DNA from: an uncultured Oscillospiraceae bacterium
Lineage (GTDB): Bacteria > Bacillota > Clostridia > Oscillospirales > Oscillospiraceae
Direction of reading: 5' to 3'
DNA: 33,486 nucleotides
Assembly: GCA_947629245.1 (NCBI GenBank)
Contig: CANRDC010000027.1
Span: 1-33,486 of the forward strand
In this document: positions 22,901 to 30,021 of the stretch, piece by piece
Numbering within the stretch: the first letter of the stretch is position 1
How the letters are laid out: each line of letters begins with the position of its first letter
Notes under the pieces: model-generated
The model's input: only the letters and a program-made list of their open reading frames with translations
Told to the model about the DNA's origin: nothing
Databases searched by the model: none
Made by a program: the position numbers and the translations under genes

Positions 22901-23322
22901 GCGGAAGCGTGCTGATAAAGGCAGGCTGTGAGCTGACCGGCGCGGACATCACCGTGACGGAGACAGGAGAGGATACATACAGCGATCTGCAGCTCCGGGG
23001 CGATGTGGTCCTGCGGGACTGCGCCGTCACCGTGGATGCGCGCAACGGCGGTCTCCATACCTTCTGCGATCTGGTCCTGGAGGGCTCCACACAGCTCGTC
23101 AACCGGGGCAATACGTATTTTGGCGGCTGGGGCGAGCATGCCGTCCGCTCCGACGCCACGGTCCGCATCACCAATTACGGCCGGATGGAAATCGGCATGA
23201 ACAACATCATTTTGCGCCAGCCCGTCGACAACCAGGGCGAGCTGGTGCTATGGCAGGACCCGAACAGCCCCAGGCCGTTCAGTATGTACATGGGAAATCC
23301 CGCCATCATCGGAGAGGAATAA
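19969..23322 (+). CDS. Receptor Ser/Thr kinase with beta-solenoid-like ectodomain (kinase B)
   Basis: A 1117-aa protein. Zinc ribbon: C6, C9, C19, C22. Kinase domain about 36-315: GEGGFGIT (53-60), Lys75 (VAVKEYY), HRDISPDN (189-196) and DFG (208-210); the HRDxK lysine is serine. A membrane helix spans 327-349, preceded by KTARKGGR, so the N-terminus is inside. A Pro/Thr/Glu linker (353-405) follows, built of TPEPTA-type hexapeptides. The ectodomain (about 410-1117) has rungs with N-x-G patterns (NEG, NYG, NAG, NRG at about 629-769), typical of beta-solenoids. Three copies of an EALxxA/PLYV module start near 430, 564 and 813. AAAGGAGG precedes ATG 19969. The ligand is unknown. Confidence 0.9.
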   Translation: MDKRYCPYCMAYLGEEEVCPACGRRSSEYESAPYHLPVGTVLRGKYLVGGVLGEGGFGITYVGWDPVLDMKVAVKEYYPRDSASRSASSSAQVYVLKGEAGDGYRRGKEKFLQEARLLARLEKQPAIVGVRDFFEENNTAYIVMEFVEGVTLKQLVEKRGGKVSPEELFPLLKPLFNALGVVHAAGLIHRDISPDNIMLEGDQVRLLDFGCARETMGGGTRNITLKQGYTPPEQYQQKGQGPWTDVYALCATIYYCLTGKTPPPSLDRITKDRLRPPGKLGVRLSETRERALMKGLSCSPSQRYRSMGELYKDLYADAKTARKGGRGLILAGAALGAAAALIAGLFLTGVLPPEPKITPTPEPTATAEPSPTPEPTPTPEPTATPEPTATPEPTATPKPTATPVPLRGSGAALDTAIFAEGRSLTEGIHSREELDAMLADPYVTAVVLERGAVLDLNEVPASEYTLTKPLWVKPGATLRANWLTIPGGVAVQMDGTLDSRGLITLKGSATRLYIGGTVTDETLEYAAIVMDLGSNLGLADKDLARSLEDVMFVAPQKTEDLHSVKTVEALQRALDSGTDVCIDADMTLTDSISVPPRRTIWISEGVTVTAEGYNEFYLDSTDGPATLVNEGTYLAGLNTGGGPHGARVFNYGTMQMVNENSSSLYFESGVLINYGAYAGGNVSRIWPEGRMINAGTADLHDFVVLGSFSNLGITTVQDYGLDVESAGVFYNAGTMKTVDNGGWDWGMVVNDGVLEAGASEENHNIYNRGKVVLSGGFGGLIYGPGSVEFPEGQQIACEIIRTVSTTTPADAVVVRDEAALRQAAAQGQPVCLEGSVTLGEPLEISSPLYVTGILRGQSLTVNSSPLVLLSGGSVTLETLRLVPIEGQEGHSELDLTESSSLKVTGTLEMRGAVFCADGGALDLTGAAVTVDNTAFMPLRLDAFQLDQADVAVSECHVQTPPRGAGLTAEGLRLHVNDGGSVLIKAGCELTGADITVTETGEDTYSDLQLRGDVVLRDCAVTVDARNGGLHTFCDLVLEGSTQLVNRGNTYFGGWGEHAVRSDATVRITNYGRMEIGMNNIILRQPVDNQGELVLWQDPNSPRPFSMYMGNPAIIGEE
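21034..21183 (+). repeat. Hexapeptide-coding tandem repeat in kinase B linker
   Basis: Imperfect 18-base units coding TPEPTA, with variants (AEPSP, PKPTA). They form the linker just outside the membrane helix. Unit number could vary between strains by slippage. Confidence 0.8.
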
Positions 23323-23340
23323 TATAAAGGAGAGCGCGTT

Positions 23341-26300
23341 ATGGAGACACGGTACTGCCCATACTGCATGACCCGGCTGCGGGAGGAGGACGAATGCCCC
23401 GCCTGCGGACGCCGGGCGTCGGAATACGACCCTGGCCCCGCCTGTCTGCGGCCGGGGACGGTCCTGATGGAAAAATACCTGGTGGGCGGCGCGCTGAGCC
23501 AGGACACCAGCAGCATCACCTATATAGGCCGGGATATCCAGCTGAACAAGAAGGTATCCATCAAGGAGTTCTTTCCCCTGGAGCAGGCGACGCGGGACGC
23601 CGCCCAGTCGCCGATGGTGTACGCCGCCACGGCCATGAGCAGCGCCGCCGGAGCCTTCGAGCGGGGCCGCCGGAACTTCCTGCGGGAAGCGCAGATCCTG
23701 GCCAAGATGGAAAAGCAACCGGCCATCCTGGACGTGCAGGAGCTCTTCGAGGAGAACAACACGGTCTATCTGGTGACGGAGCTGGTGACGGGCGTCACCC
23801 TGCGGCATCGGGTGGAGGCCGACGGCCCCATCGCGCCGGGGGAGCTGTTCCCCGTGCTGGAGAGCGTGTTCCGGGCCCTGGCCGCGCTGCATGAAAAGGG
23901 CCTTTATCACCGGGACATCACCCCGGATAACATCGTGCTGGAGCGGGGGAACGCCCGAATCATCAACTTCGCTGGCGCCAGGGAGACCGGGGGCAAGGAG
24001 ACCCACACCCTGTCCACGACGGTCCACGAGGGCTTTTCGCCCCTGGAACAGTACGGCGGCGGGGAGCAGGGCCCCTGGACGGACGTGTACGCTCTGAGCG
24101 CCACCATCTATTACTGCCTGACCGGGAGGACGCCCCCCGCGGCCCCCGCCCGGCAGGAGAACGACACGCTGCTGCCCATGAGCGAGCTGGGCGTGCCGGT
24201 GGACCTGATCCAGGAGCGGGCCGTGACACGCGGCATGAGCATCCGGCGGGAGGACCGGTTCCAGAGCGTGGGCCAGCTCTACGATGGGATCTATAAGGGG
24301 GTCCTTCACGAGCCGGTGGCGGACGGGGTCGTCCCGCCGAAGGAGCCGGGGAAGAAACGCCGGTGGGCGCCGGTCGCCATGATCGGCGTGGCGGCCGCGG
24401 CCGCCATAGCGGCGTGGCTGTACTTCGGCGGGGCGATCGGCGGTCCGGCCCCGTCGCCCTCGCCCGCGCCCACGGCGGAGCCCACGCCCGCGCCTACGCT
24501 GGAGCCCTCGCCGGGACCCACAGCGGAGCCCACGCCGGAGCCTACGGCGGAGCCCACCCCAAAGCCCACGCCGAGGCCCACCGCCACCCCGAAGCCCACA
24601 CCGGCGCCGGGGTCCGGCAGCGCGCCGGATCTGAGGGCCTTTGCCGGGGCGCTGACGCTCTCGGCGGGGGAATATGACGAGCAGAGCATGCGGACGCTGA
24701 TGGACGACGGCGAGGTGTCGGCCATCGTGCTGCGGGAGGGAGCCGTCGCGTCTATGGCGGGCTGTGAATTTGAAGTGACGAAGCCCCTGTGGGTGGAGTC
24801 CGGCGCGCTGCTGCGGGCAAGCGATCTGCACATCGGCAAAGAGGGGCTTCTGGTGATGGACGGCGAGCTGGACTGCCAGGGCGTGATCGAGCTGTCCGGC
24901 GTCGGCGTCAGAATGGCGGTCAACCGTCCGCTCCCGGACCGGACCGCGACGGGGATGGTGGTGCTCATGGACTATGGCACGAACCTGGCCATAGACGAGA
25001 GCCTCATAGACGAAGCCACGCAAAAAAGCCTTTTCATCAAGCCCAGGATGGGGGAGGATATCCCGACAGCGGCGGACGCGGCGTCTCTGCGGGAGGCGGT
25101 CAAAAATGGCGGGAGCGTGCTGTTGACTGAAGACGTGACGCTGCCGAGGGGTTTTGTGTTGGAAAACGCCACGCTGTTCATCGGCGAGGGCGTCAAGGTG
25201 TCCAGCCCTCTGGGGGGGCAGACGACGCTCCACCTGACGGTGGGAGACGGCGGCGTGCTGGTGAATCAGGGCGAGATAGCGGCCAATACGGACGTGTCCG
25301 GCGGGGTCGTGTACAATTACGGCAGTATGCGCGACATCGAGGGGTTCCTTGTCTCGGAGTACGGGACATTGTTCAACGACGGCTCCCTGGAGATCCACCA
25401 GGGCCTGGTCCAAGAGCCCGGCCGGTTGGTGAACCGCGGAGACATGGGCTGCCGTGAGATGAGCGTCATGGGCGGCAGCCTGGTCAATGCGGGCGTGATC
25501 GAGATGCGGAGAAAGAGCTGGGGCTACAATATCGCTGTGCGCAACGGCGGCTATGTATACAACAGCGGCACGATGCACCTGCAGAAAGGGAGCTATACGG
25601 ACAGCGACGGCTGGATTGTGAACGACGGCCTGCTGACGCTGGACAAGACCGCGCGGATGGAAAGCGCCTGTGTGCTCTACAACCGGCGCAACGGCCTTAT
25701 CTCCGCGGCGCAGGATACCCTGGTCACCTACGACGGCGGCGTGCTTTTGAATGCGGGGCAACTGGATCTTCCGGACGAGAACGCGTCTTTATCCGCTTTC
25801 GCGATCCGGGCAAAGCTGGACGGGGCGCCGGAGGCCGTGGAGGTCCATAACGGCGAGGAGCTCCTGGCGGCCCTGAACGGGGAGACGCCGGTGTGCCTCC
25901 GGGGCGACGCGGTCCTGGACCAGGCGCTGACGCTCACGGGCCAGCTCTATGTGGACGGCGGACGCCTGTCCGCCCCGTCCGTGACGGTCAGCGGGGGCCT
26001 GCTGGTCCTGCGGGACGGCGGGATAGACACGGGCGACCTGACGCTGAACGCTGAGGCGGAGCTGACGCTGCTCGGAGGACAGAGCGATCTTGCGTTCACC
26101 GGCGCCCTGCGGGTGCAGGGGTCCCGCCTCTATTGCCCCGACAGCAGCCTGGATGTGAGCGGCCGGTCCGTGGAGATCCGGGACGGCGCCATGGTGGTCA
26201 TGGAGCGGGGCACGTTCACGGCGGACGGCGCCGGGATCACGGTCAGCGACAGCCTGGTGATCCTGCCCTATTGGAATCCCTTCTCCGCCCGCGACATGAG

Positions 26301-26649
26301 TCTGACCCTGGCCAATGGCACTATGAACATCCCTGCGCCCCTTGAACTGACAAACTCGACCGTTACCGCTACCGGCGGCGGGATGCGTATAACGGGGCGG
26401 ACCGGTGAGCTGAGGGATTGCGCGGTCACGGTGAACGACGGCGCGGGTCTGGTGTTCGACAGCGTGGCGCTGGCCCTGACAGGCGATACGGAGCTTGTCA
26501 ACAACGGCTACGTGTACATCGCCAGCGACTCCCCCTACGCCGATGTCGACTTGACGGCGGAGGACACGGTGCGCATCGTCAACAACGGACGGATGATCCT
26601 GTGCGATCTCGACGTCCCGGTGGAGGGCGTCGAGCCGGAACGGGTGTAA
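23341..26649 (+). CDS. Receptor pseudokinase paralogue with ectodomain (kinase C)
   Basis: A 1102-aa paralogue of kinase B with the same layout: zinc ribbon (C6, C9, C19, C22), kinase fold, membrane helix (about 340-365, after KKRR), Pro/Thr/Glu linker, and a 680-aa N-x-G-rich ectodomain. Two active-site motifs are broken. The glycine loop reads ALSQDTSSIT (51-60) instead of VLGEGGFGIT, and DFG reads NFA (209-211), replacing the magnesium-binding Asp. Lys75, HRD (190-192) and Asn197 remain. It is probably inactive or very weak and may act as an allosteric or decoy partner. The frame is intact throughout, so it is not a decayed gene. AAAGGAG precedes ATG 23341. Confidence 0.9.
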   Translation: METRYCPYCMTRLREEDECPACGRRASEYDPGPACLRPGTVLMEKYLVGGALSQDTSSITYIGRDIQLNKKVSIKEFFPLEQATRDAAQSPMVYAATAMSSAAGAFERGRRNFLREAQILAKMEKQPAILDVQELFEENNTVYLVTELVTGVTLRHRVEADGPIAPGELFPVLESVFRALAALHEKGLYHRDITPDNIVLERGNARIINFAGARETGGKETHTLSTTVHEGFSPLEQYGGGEQGPWTDVYALSATIYYCLTGRTPPAAPARQENDTLLPMSELGVPVDLIQERAVTRGMSIRREDRFQSVGQLYDGIYKGVLHEPVADGVVPPKEPGKKRRWAPVAMIGVAAAAAIAAWLYFGGAIGGPAPSPSPAPTAEPTPAPTLEPSPGPTAEPTPEPTAEPTPKPTPRPTATPKPTPAPGSGSAPDLRAFAGALTLSAGEYDEQSMRTLMDDGEVSAIVLREGAVASMAGCEFEVTKPLWVESGALLRASDLHIGKEGLLVMDGELDCQGVIELSGVGVRMAVNRPLPDRTATGMVVLMDYGTNLAIDESLIDEATQKSLFIKPRMGEDIPTAADAASLREAVKNGGSVLLTEDVTLPRGFVLENATLFIGEGVKVSSPLGGQTTLHLTVGDGGVLVNQGEIAANTDVSGGVVYNYGSMRDIEGFLVSEYGTLFNDGSLEIHQGLVQEPGRLVNRGDMGCREMSVMGGSLVNAGVIEMRRKSWGYNIAVRNGGYVYNSGTMHLQKGSYTDSDGWIVNDGLLTLDKTARMESACVLYNRRNGLISAAQDTLVTYDGGVLLNAGQLDLPDENASLSAFAIRAKLDGAPEAVEVHNGEELLAALNGETPVCLRGDAVLDQALTLTGQLYVDGGRLSAPSVTVSGGLLVLRDGGIDTGDLTLNAEAELTLLGGQSDLAFTGALRVQGSRLYCPDSSLDVSGRSVEIRDGAMVVMERGTFTADGAGITVSDSLVILPYWNPFSARDMSLTLANGTMNIPAPLELTNSTVTATGGGMRITGRTGELRDCAVTVNDGAGLVFDSVALALTGDTELVNNGYVYIASDSPYADVDLTAEDTVRIVNNGRMILCDLDVPVEGVEPERV
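24464..24612 (+). repeat. Pro/Thr/Glu-coding tandem repeat in kinase C linker
   Basis: Imperfect repeats of 12-18 bases coding PTAEPTP, EPTP and PKPTP units, equivalent in position to the repeat in kinase B. Kinase D lacks it. Confidence 0.75.
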
Positions 26650-26662
26650 AAAACGTCAGGAC

Positions 26663-26692
26663 TTAACAGGCTTGCGTAAAATGTGTTAATAT
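26663..26692 (+). promoter_or_regulatory. Possible internal promoter before kinase D
   Basis: TTAACA (26663-26668), an 18-base spacer and TAATAT (26687-26692) with a TGT extended -10. Transcription would start about 17 bases before the CTG start, with GGAGGGGG almost at the 5' end. The 66-base gap is the widest within the operon after kinase A. Confidence 0.4.
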
Positions 26693-26715
26693 AACGATGG
26701 GAGGGGGCGAGGAAG

Positions 26716-29700
26716 CTGGATAAGCGTTGTCCGTACTGTATGGCGCCGCTGGGCGAGGGGACGGCCTGTCCCGTCTGCGGGCGGGAGGCGTCCGCCTACG
26801 CGGCCCAGGCCCACCACCTGCCGCCGGGAACGGTCCTGGCGGAGCGGTATCTGCTGGGCGGAGTGCTGGGCGAGGGCGGCTTCGGCATCACCTATATGGG
26901 GCTCGACACCCGTCTGGACGTGAAGGTGGCCGTCAAGGAGTACTATCCCAGGGACAAGGCCGCCCGCAGCGGGAGCAGATTTCCGGAGGTGGTCGGCCTC
27001 ACCGGTCTGCCTGCGGAGGTGTTCGCGCGGGGCCGGAAGCGGTTTCTGGAGGAGGCGCGGGTCATGGCCCGGCTGGAAAAGCAGCGGGCCATCGTGGGCG
27101 TGCGAGACTTTTTCGAGGCCAACGGCACCGCCTATATCGTCATGGAGTACGTGGAGGGGATCACCCTGACGGAGCTTGTGGCGCGGCGGGGCGGCCGGGT
27201 GACGCCGGGGGAGCTGTTCCCGCTGCTGGAGCCGGTGTTCAAAGCCCTGATCACCCTCCACGGCGCGGGGCTCATCCACCGGGACATCTCCCCGGACAAC
27301 ATCATGCTGGAGGACGGGCAGGCCCGGCTCCTGGACTTTGGCTGCGCGCGGGAGGCCGCCGCCGGTCGGCAGACCCTGACCATCTCCCTCAAATACGGTT
27401 ACGCGCCCATCGAGCAGTACCGGCAGAAGGGCCAGGGGCCCTGGACGGACGTGTACGCCCTGTGCGCCACGGTCTATTACTGCCTCACCGGCCAGACGCC
27501 GCCCCAGCCCCTGGACCGGGTCCCGGAGGATACGCTTTTGCTGCCCAGCAAGCTGGGCGCGGAGCTGACCGTCCGACAGGAGCGGGCGCTGCTCAAGGGT
27601 CTGCGCGTCCAGCCCCGGCGGCGGTTTCGCTCGATGGAACAGCTTTACGGAGTGCTCTACGGAGATATGCCGATGCCGGAGGAGGAGCGGAGGCCGGGCG
27701 GGGACCATCCCCGCGCCGGAGGGCCGGAGCCCAGGTCCCGCCGGACAGGACGGCTGGCCGCGTGCGCGGCGGCGCTGGTCCTGGTCCTGGCGGCGGCCGT
27801 CTGCGCCGCGCTGGGACTGTTCCGGCAAAGGGCGGACAGCCCCGTCGCGCCCGGCGCGGGCAAGCAGATCGACGCCGGGGTCTTCGACGGAGCCGTGGAG
27901 CTGCCGGACGGCGTGTACGGCGCGGAGACCTTCCAGCTTCTGATGGAGGATGCGAGCGTGTCCAGCGTGGTCCTGCGAAGCGGCGCGCTGCTGGACCTGA
28001 ACAACGCCGAGGGCGAGCCGTTTTTGCTGGAAAAGCCCCTTTGGACGGAGAGCGGCTCCACCCTGTGCGCCAACTGGCTGACCATCCCGGAGAGCGTCGC
28101 GCTGCGGGTGGACGGGAAACTGGACTGCCGGGGCCTCATCTCCCTGGAGGGGACCGGCACCCGGCTGCAGCTGACGGGGGAGCTGTCCCCGGACTGCGCG
28201 GACCTGGCCGTGATCCTCATGGAGCGCGGCGACAATCTGGCCCTGGGCGGAACGCTGGCGGAGGCGCTGGAGGGCCGACTGATCCTCCAGCCCCAGACCG
28301 GACCCGTCCATCCGGTGACGGACCTGTGGGAGCTGAGCGAGGGGCTGCGGCTGTACGACACGCTGTCCATCGAAGAGGACCTGGTCCTGGACCAGCGCTA
28401 TGACCTGACCGGAAAGACGGTGTTCGTCGCCGATGGGGTGACGGTAAGCATGGCGGACTCGATGGGAGAGCTGGTGCTGGATAACTCCGTGCTGGTGAAC
28501 CGGGGGGAGATCCTTTGCATCGTGACGGCAACGGATACTGTCATTCAGAATTTCGGGACCGTGACATATGAAGATCCGGACGCGCGTTTGGAGCTCCGGG
28601 ACGGATGCACGGTGCTGAACTGGGGCAAGCTCGCCCCGGGGGACATCAGCTCCATGGAGCCGGGCAGCCGGGTGACGAATCTGGGCCGCCTTGACATCCA
28701 CACCCTGCGGGACACCGGCGGCTGTCTTGCCAATCTGGGAGCGATGGAGCTGCTTGCCGTCGGCAAACCCGTGGGCGGCGGGCTCATGATCCAAAACAAC
28801 AGCGTCTTTTATAACGGCGGCACCCTCACCGTGGGGACCGGCGCGGCATACGAAAGCGACTGCTGGCTGGTCAACGACGGGCTGCTGCAAGTGGAGGACT
28901 GCCGGACCTTCGCGCCGATGGCGATGAATAACCGTCACGGCGCCGTGACGATCTCAAAAGGCCCCGGCGAAGCAAGCGGCTTCATGCTGGGCGCGGGAAC
29001 GGTCCCGGATATGACCGAAGGGCCTTACGGCTGGCTCGGCGTCGCGCAGACCCTCTCGCCGGAGCGGCTGCCGGAGGAATACGTCACCGTCTCCGACGAG
29101 GCGGCGCTGCGGGCCGCCATGGAGGGAGACAGCCCCGTGTATGTGTCCGGCGGGATCGAGCTCACCGGGCCCCTGGAGGTGACGACGCCGCTTTACATCG
29201 GCGGGAGCCTCACGGCGGGCCCGGAGGCGGCGGTGTCCGTGCGGGATACGGAGCTGGTCCTGTGGGGAGAGGGCTCGCTGCAGGCAAACGTCCTGCGGGT
29301 CTATTTCGGCTCGGAGGTGGTCCTGACGGAGGACAGCTCCCTGACCGTGGAGGCGGGCGGCGAGCTTTCCATGGAGCAATCCATCCTGTACGGCTCCGGC
29401 AAGAGCCTCGCGCTGGACGGGGCGCGGCTGCGGCTGAAGGCGTCGGATTTCGTGCCGGAGCGGCTGGAGAGCTTCACCGCGGACGGCGCGTCGATATCCC
29501 TGCAGGGCGGGGGACGGCTCATCGCGCCGTATCGGCGCCCATTTGCGGCGGAGGACGCAGAGATCGAGGTGAACAACGGACAGATCTATTTCCCGTCGGA
29601 TATCCGGCTGGTCCGCGCGAGCCTGTCATCCGGACCCGACGGGGCGTCGATACGTCTCACCGGAGAGAACGTCCTGCTGGAGGACTGCGCCATCACCGTG

Positions 29701-29967
29701 ACGAAGACCGGCGAGTTCGTCTCCGACGCCGCGAGCCTGACCCTGTCCGGCGGGACGCGGCTGGAGAACGACGGCTACGTGTGGTTCAGCGGCTGGGACG
29801 CGCTGTTCACGGCGGCTGGACCGCTGGTCAACCGCGGGGAGATGTATCTGAACGCGGAAAAGCGGATCAGCGTGCCCATCCAAAACAGCGGCACGCTCAG
29901 GCTGGTCCGCTCCAACGTATGGGACGACCAGGTGGAGGTAGAGGGCGACCCGCCGATATGGGAGTGA
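26716..29967 (+). CDS. Receptor Ser/Thr kinase with ectodomain, CTG start (kinase D)
   Basis: A 1083-aa paralogue of kinase B. The start is set at CTG 26716: GGAGGGGG (26699-26707) lies 8 bases before it, and the frame then reads DKRCPYCMAPLG, matching MDKRYCPYCMAYLG in kinase B. No ATG, GTG or TTG is available after the in-frame stop at 26692. The first ATG (26740) would delete half the zinc ribbon. The kinase domain is intact: GEGGFGIT, VAVKEYY (Lys74), HRDISPDN (188-195) and DFG (207-209). A membrane helix lies at about 347-369, with only a short linker and no Pro/Thr repeat. The ectodomain (about 385-1083) has three EALxxA-type modules near 400, 536 and 792 and N-x-G rungs. Confidence 0.87.
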   Translation: MDKRCPYCMAPLGEGTACPVCGREASAYAAQAHHLPPGTVLAERYLLGGVLGEGGFGITYMGLDTRLDVKVAVKEYYPRDKAARSGSRFPEVVGLTGLPAEVFARGRKRFLEEARVMARLEKQRAIVGVRDFFEANGTAYIVMEYVEGITLTELVARRGGRVTPGELFPLLEPVFKALITLHGAGLIHRDISPDNIMLEDGQARLLDFGCAREAAAGRQTLTISLKYGYAPIEQYRQKGQGPWTDVYALCATVYYCLTGQTPPQPLDRVPEDTLLLPSKLGAELTVRQERALLKGLRVQPRRRFRSMEQLYGVLYGDMPMPEEERRPGGDHPRAGGPEPRSRRTGRLAACAAALVLVLAAAVCAALGLFRQRADSPVAPGAGKQIDAGVFDGAVELPDGVYGAETFQLLMEDASVSSVVLRSGALLDLNNAEGEPFLLEKPLWTESGSTLCANWLTIPESVALRVDGKLDCRGLISLEGTGTRLQLTGELSPDCADLAVILMERGDNLALGGTLAEALEGRLILQPQTGPVHPVTDLWELSEGLRLYDTLSIEEDLVLDQRYDLTGKTVFVADGVTVSMADSMGELVLDNSVLVNRGEILCIVTATDTVIQNFGTVTYEDPDARLELRDGCTVLNWGKLAPGDISSMEPGSRVTNLGRLDIHTLRDTGGCLANLGAMELLAVGKPVGGGLMIQNNSVFYNGGTLTVGTGAAYESDCWLVNDGLLQVEDCRTFAPMAMNNRHGAVTISKGPGEASGFMLGAGTVPDMTEGPYGWLGVAQTLSPERLPEEYVTVSDEAALRAAMEGDSPVYVSGGIELTGPLEVTTPLYIGGSLTAGPEAAVSVRDTELVLWGEGSLQANVLRVYFGSEVVLTEDSSLTVEAGGELSMEQSILYGSGKSLALDGARLRLKASDFVPERLESFTADGASISLQGGGRLIAPYRRPFAAEDAEIEVNNGQIYFPSDIRLVRASLSSGPDGASIRLTGENVLLEDCAITVTKTGEFVSDAASLTLSGGTRLENDGYVWFSGWDALFTAAGPLVNRGEMYLNAEKRISVPIQNSGTLRLVRSNVWDDQVEVEGDPPIWE

Positions 29968-29974
29968 ACGCCAA

Positions 29975-30014
29975 AAACCGCCCGCAGAAAGCATTCGCTT
30001 TCTGCGGGCGGTTT
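29975..30014. terminator. Bidirectional terminator of the kinase operon
   Basis: A perfect 18-bp stem (29975-29992 with 29997-30014), loop ATTC, flanked by A-rich and T-rich ends. It lies between the stop of kinase D and the stop of the converging gene and should end both. Confidence 0.92.
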
Positions 30015-30021
30015 GCTCCGC

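Noticed and set aside
19924..23139. A 1,071-codon minus-strand frame opposite kinase B
   Set aside because: It is antisense to a kinase gene with clear motifs, and its product is Arg/His/Gly/Gln-rich without domains. A similar 837-codon frame opposite kinase C was rejected for the same reason.
26740..29967. ATG 26740 as the start of kinase D
   Set aside because: No ribosome site precedes it, and it removes the first CxxC of the zinc ribbon that all paralogues share. CTG 26716 fits both spacing and homology.
14369..29967. Type VI or type VII secretion locus
   Set aside because: Kinase, PP2C and FHA genes occur in some secretion loci, but no sheath, Hcp/VgrG, EssC-type ATPase or WXG100 gene is present in the window.
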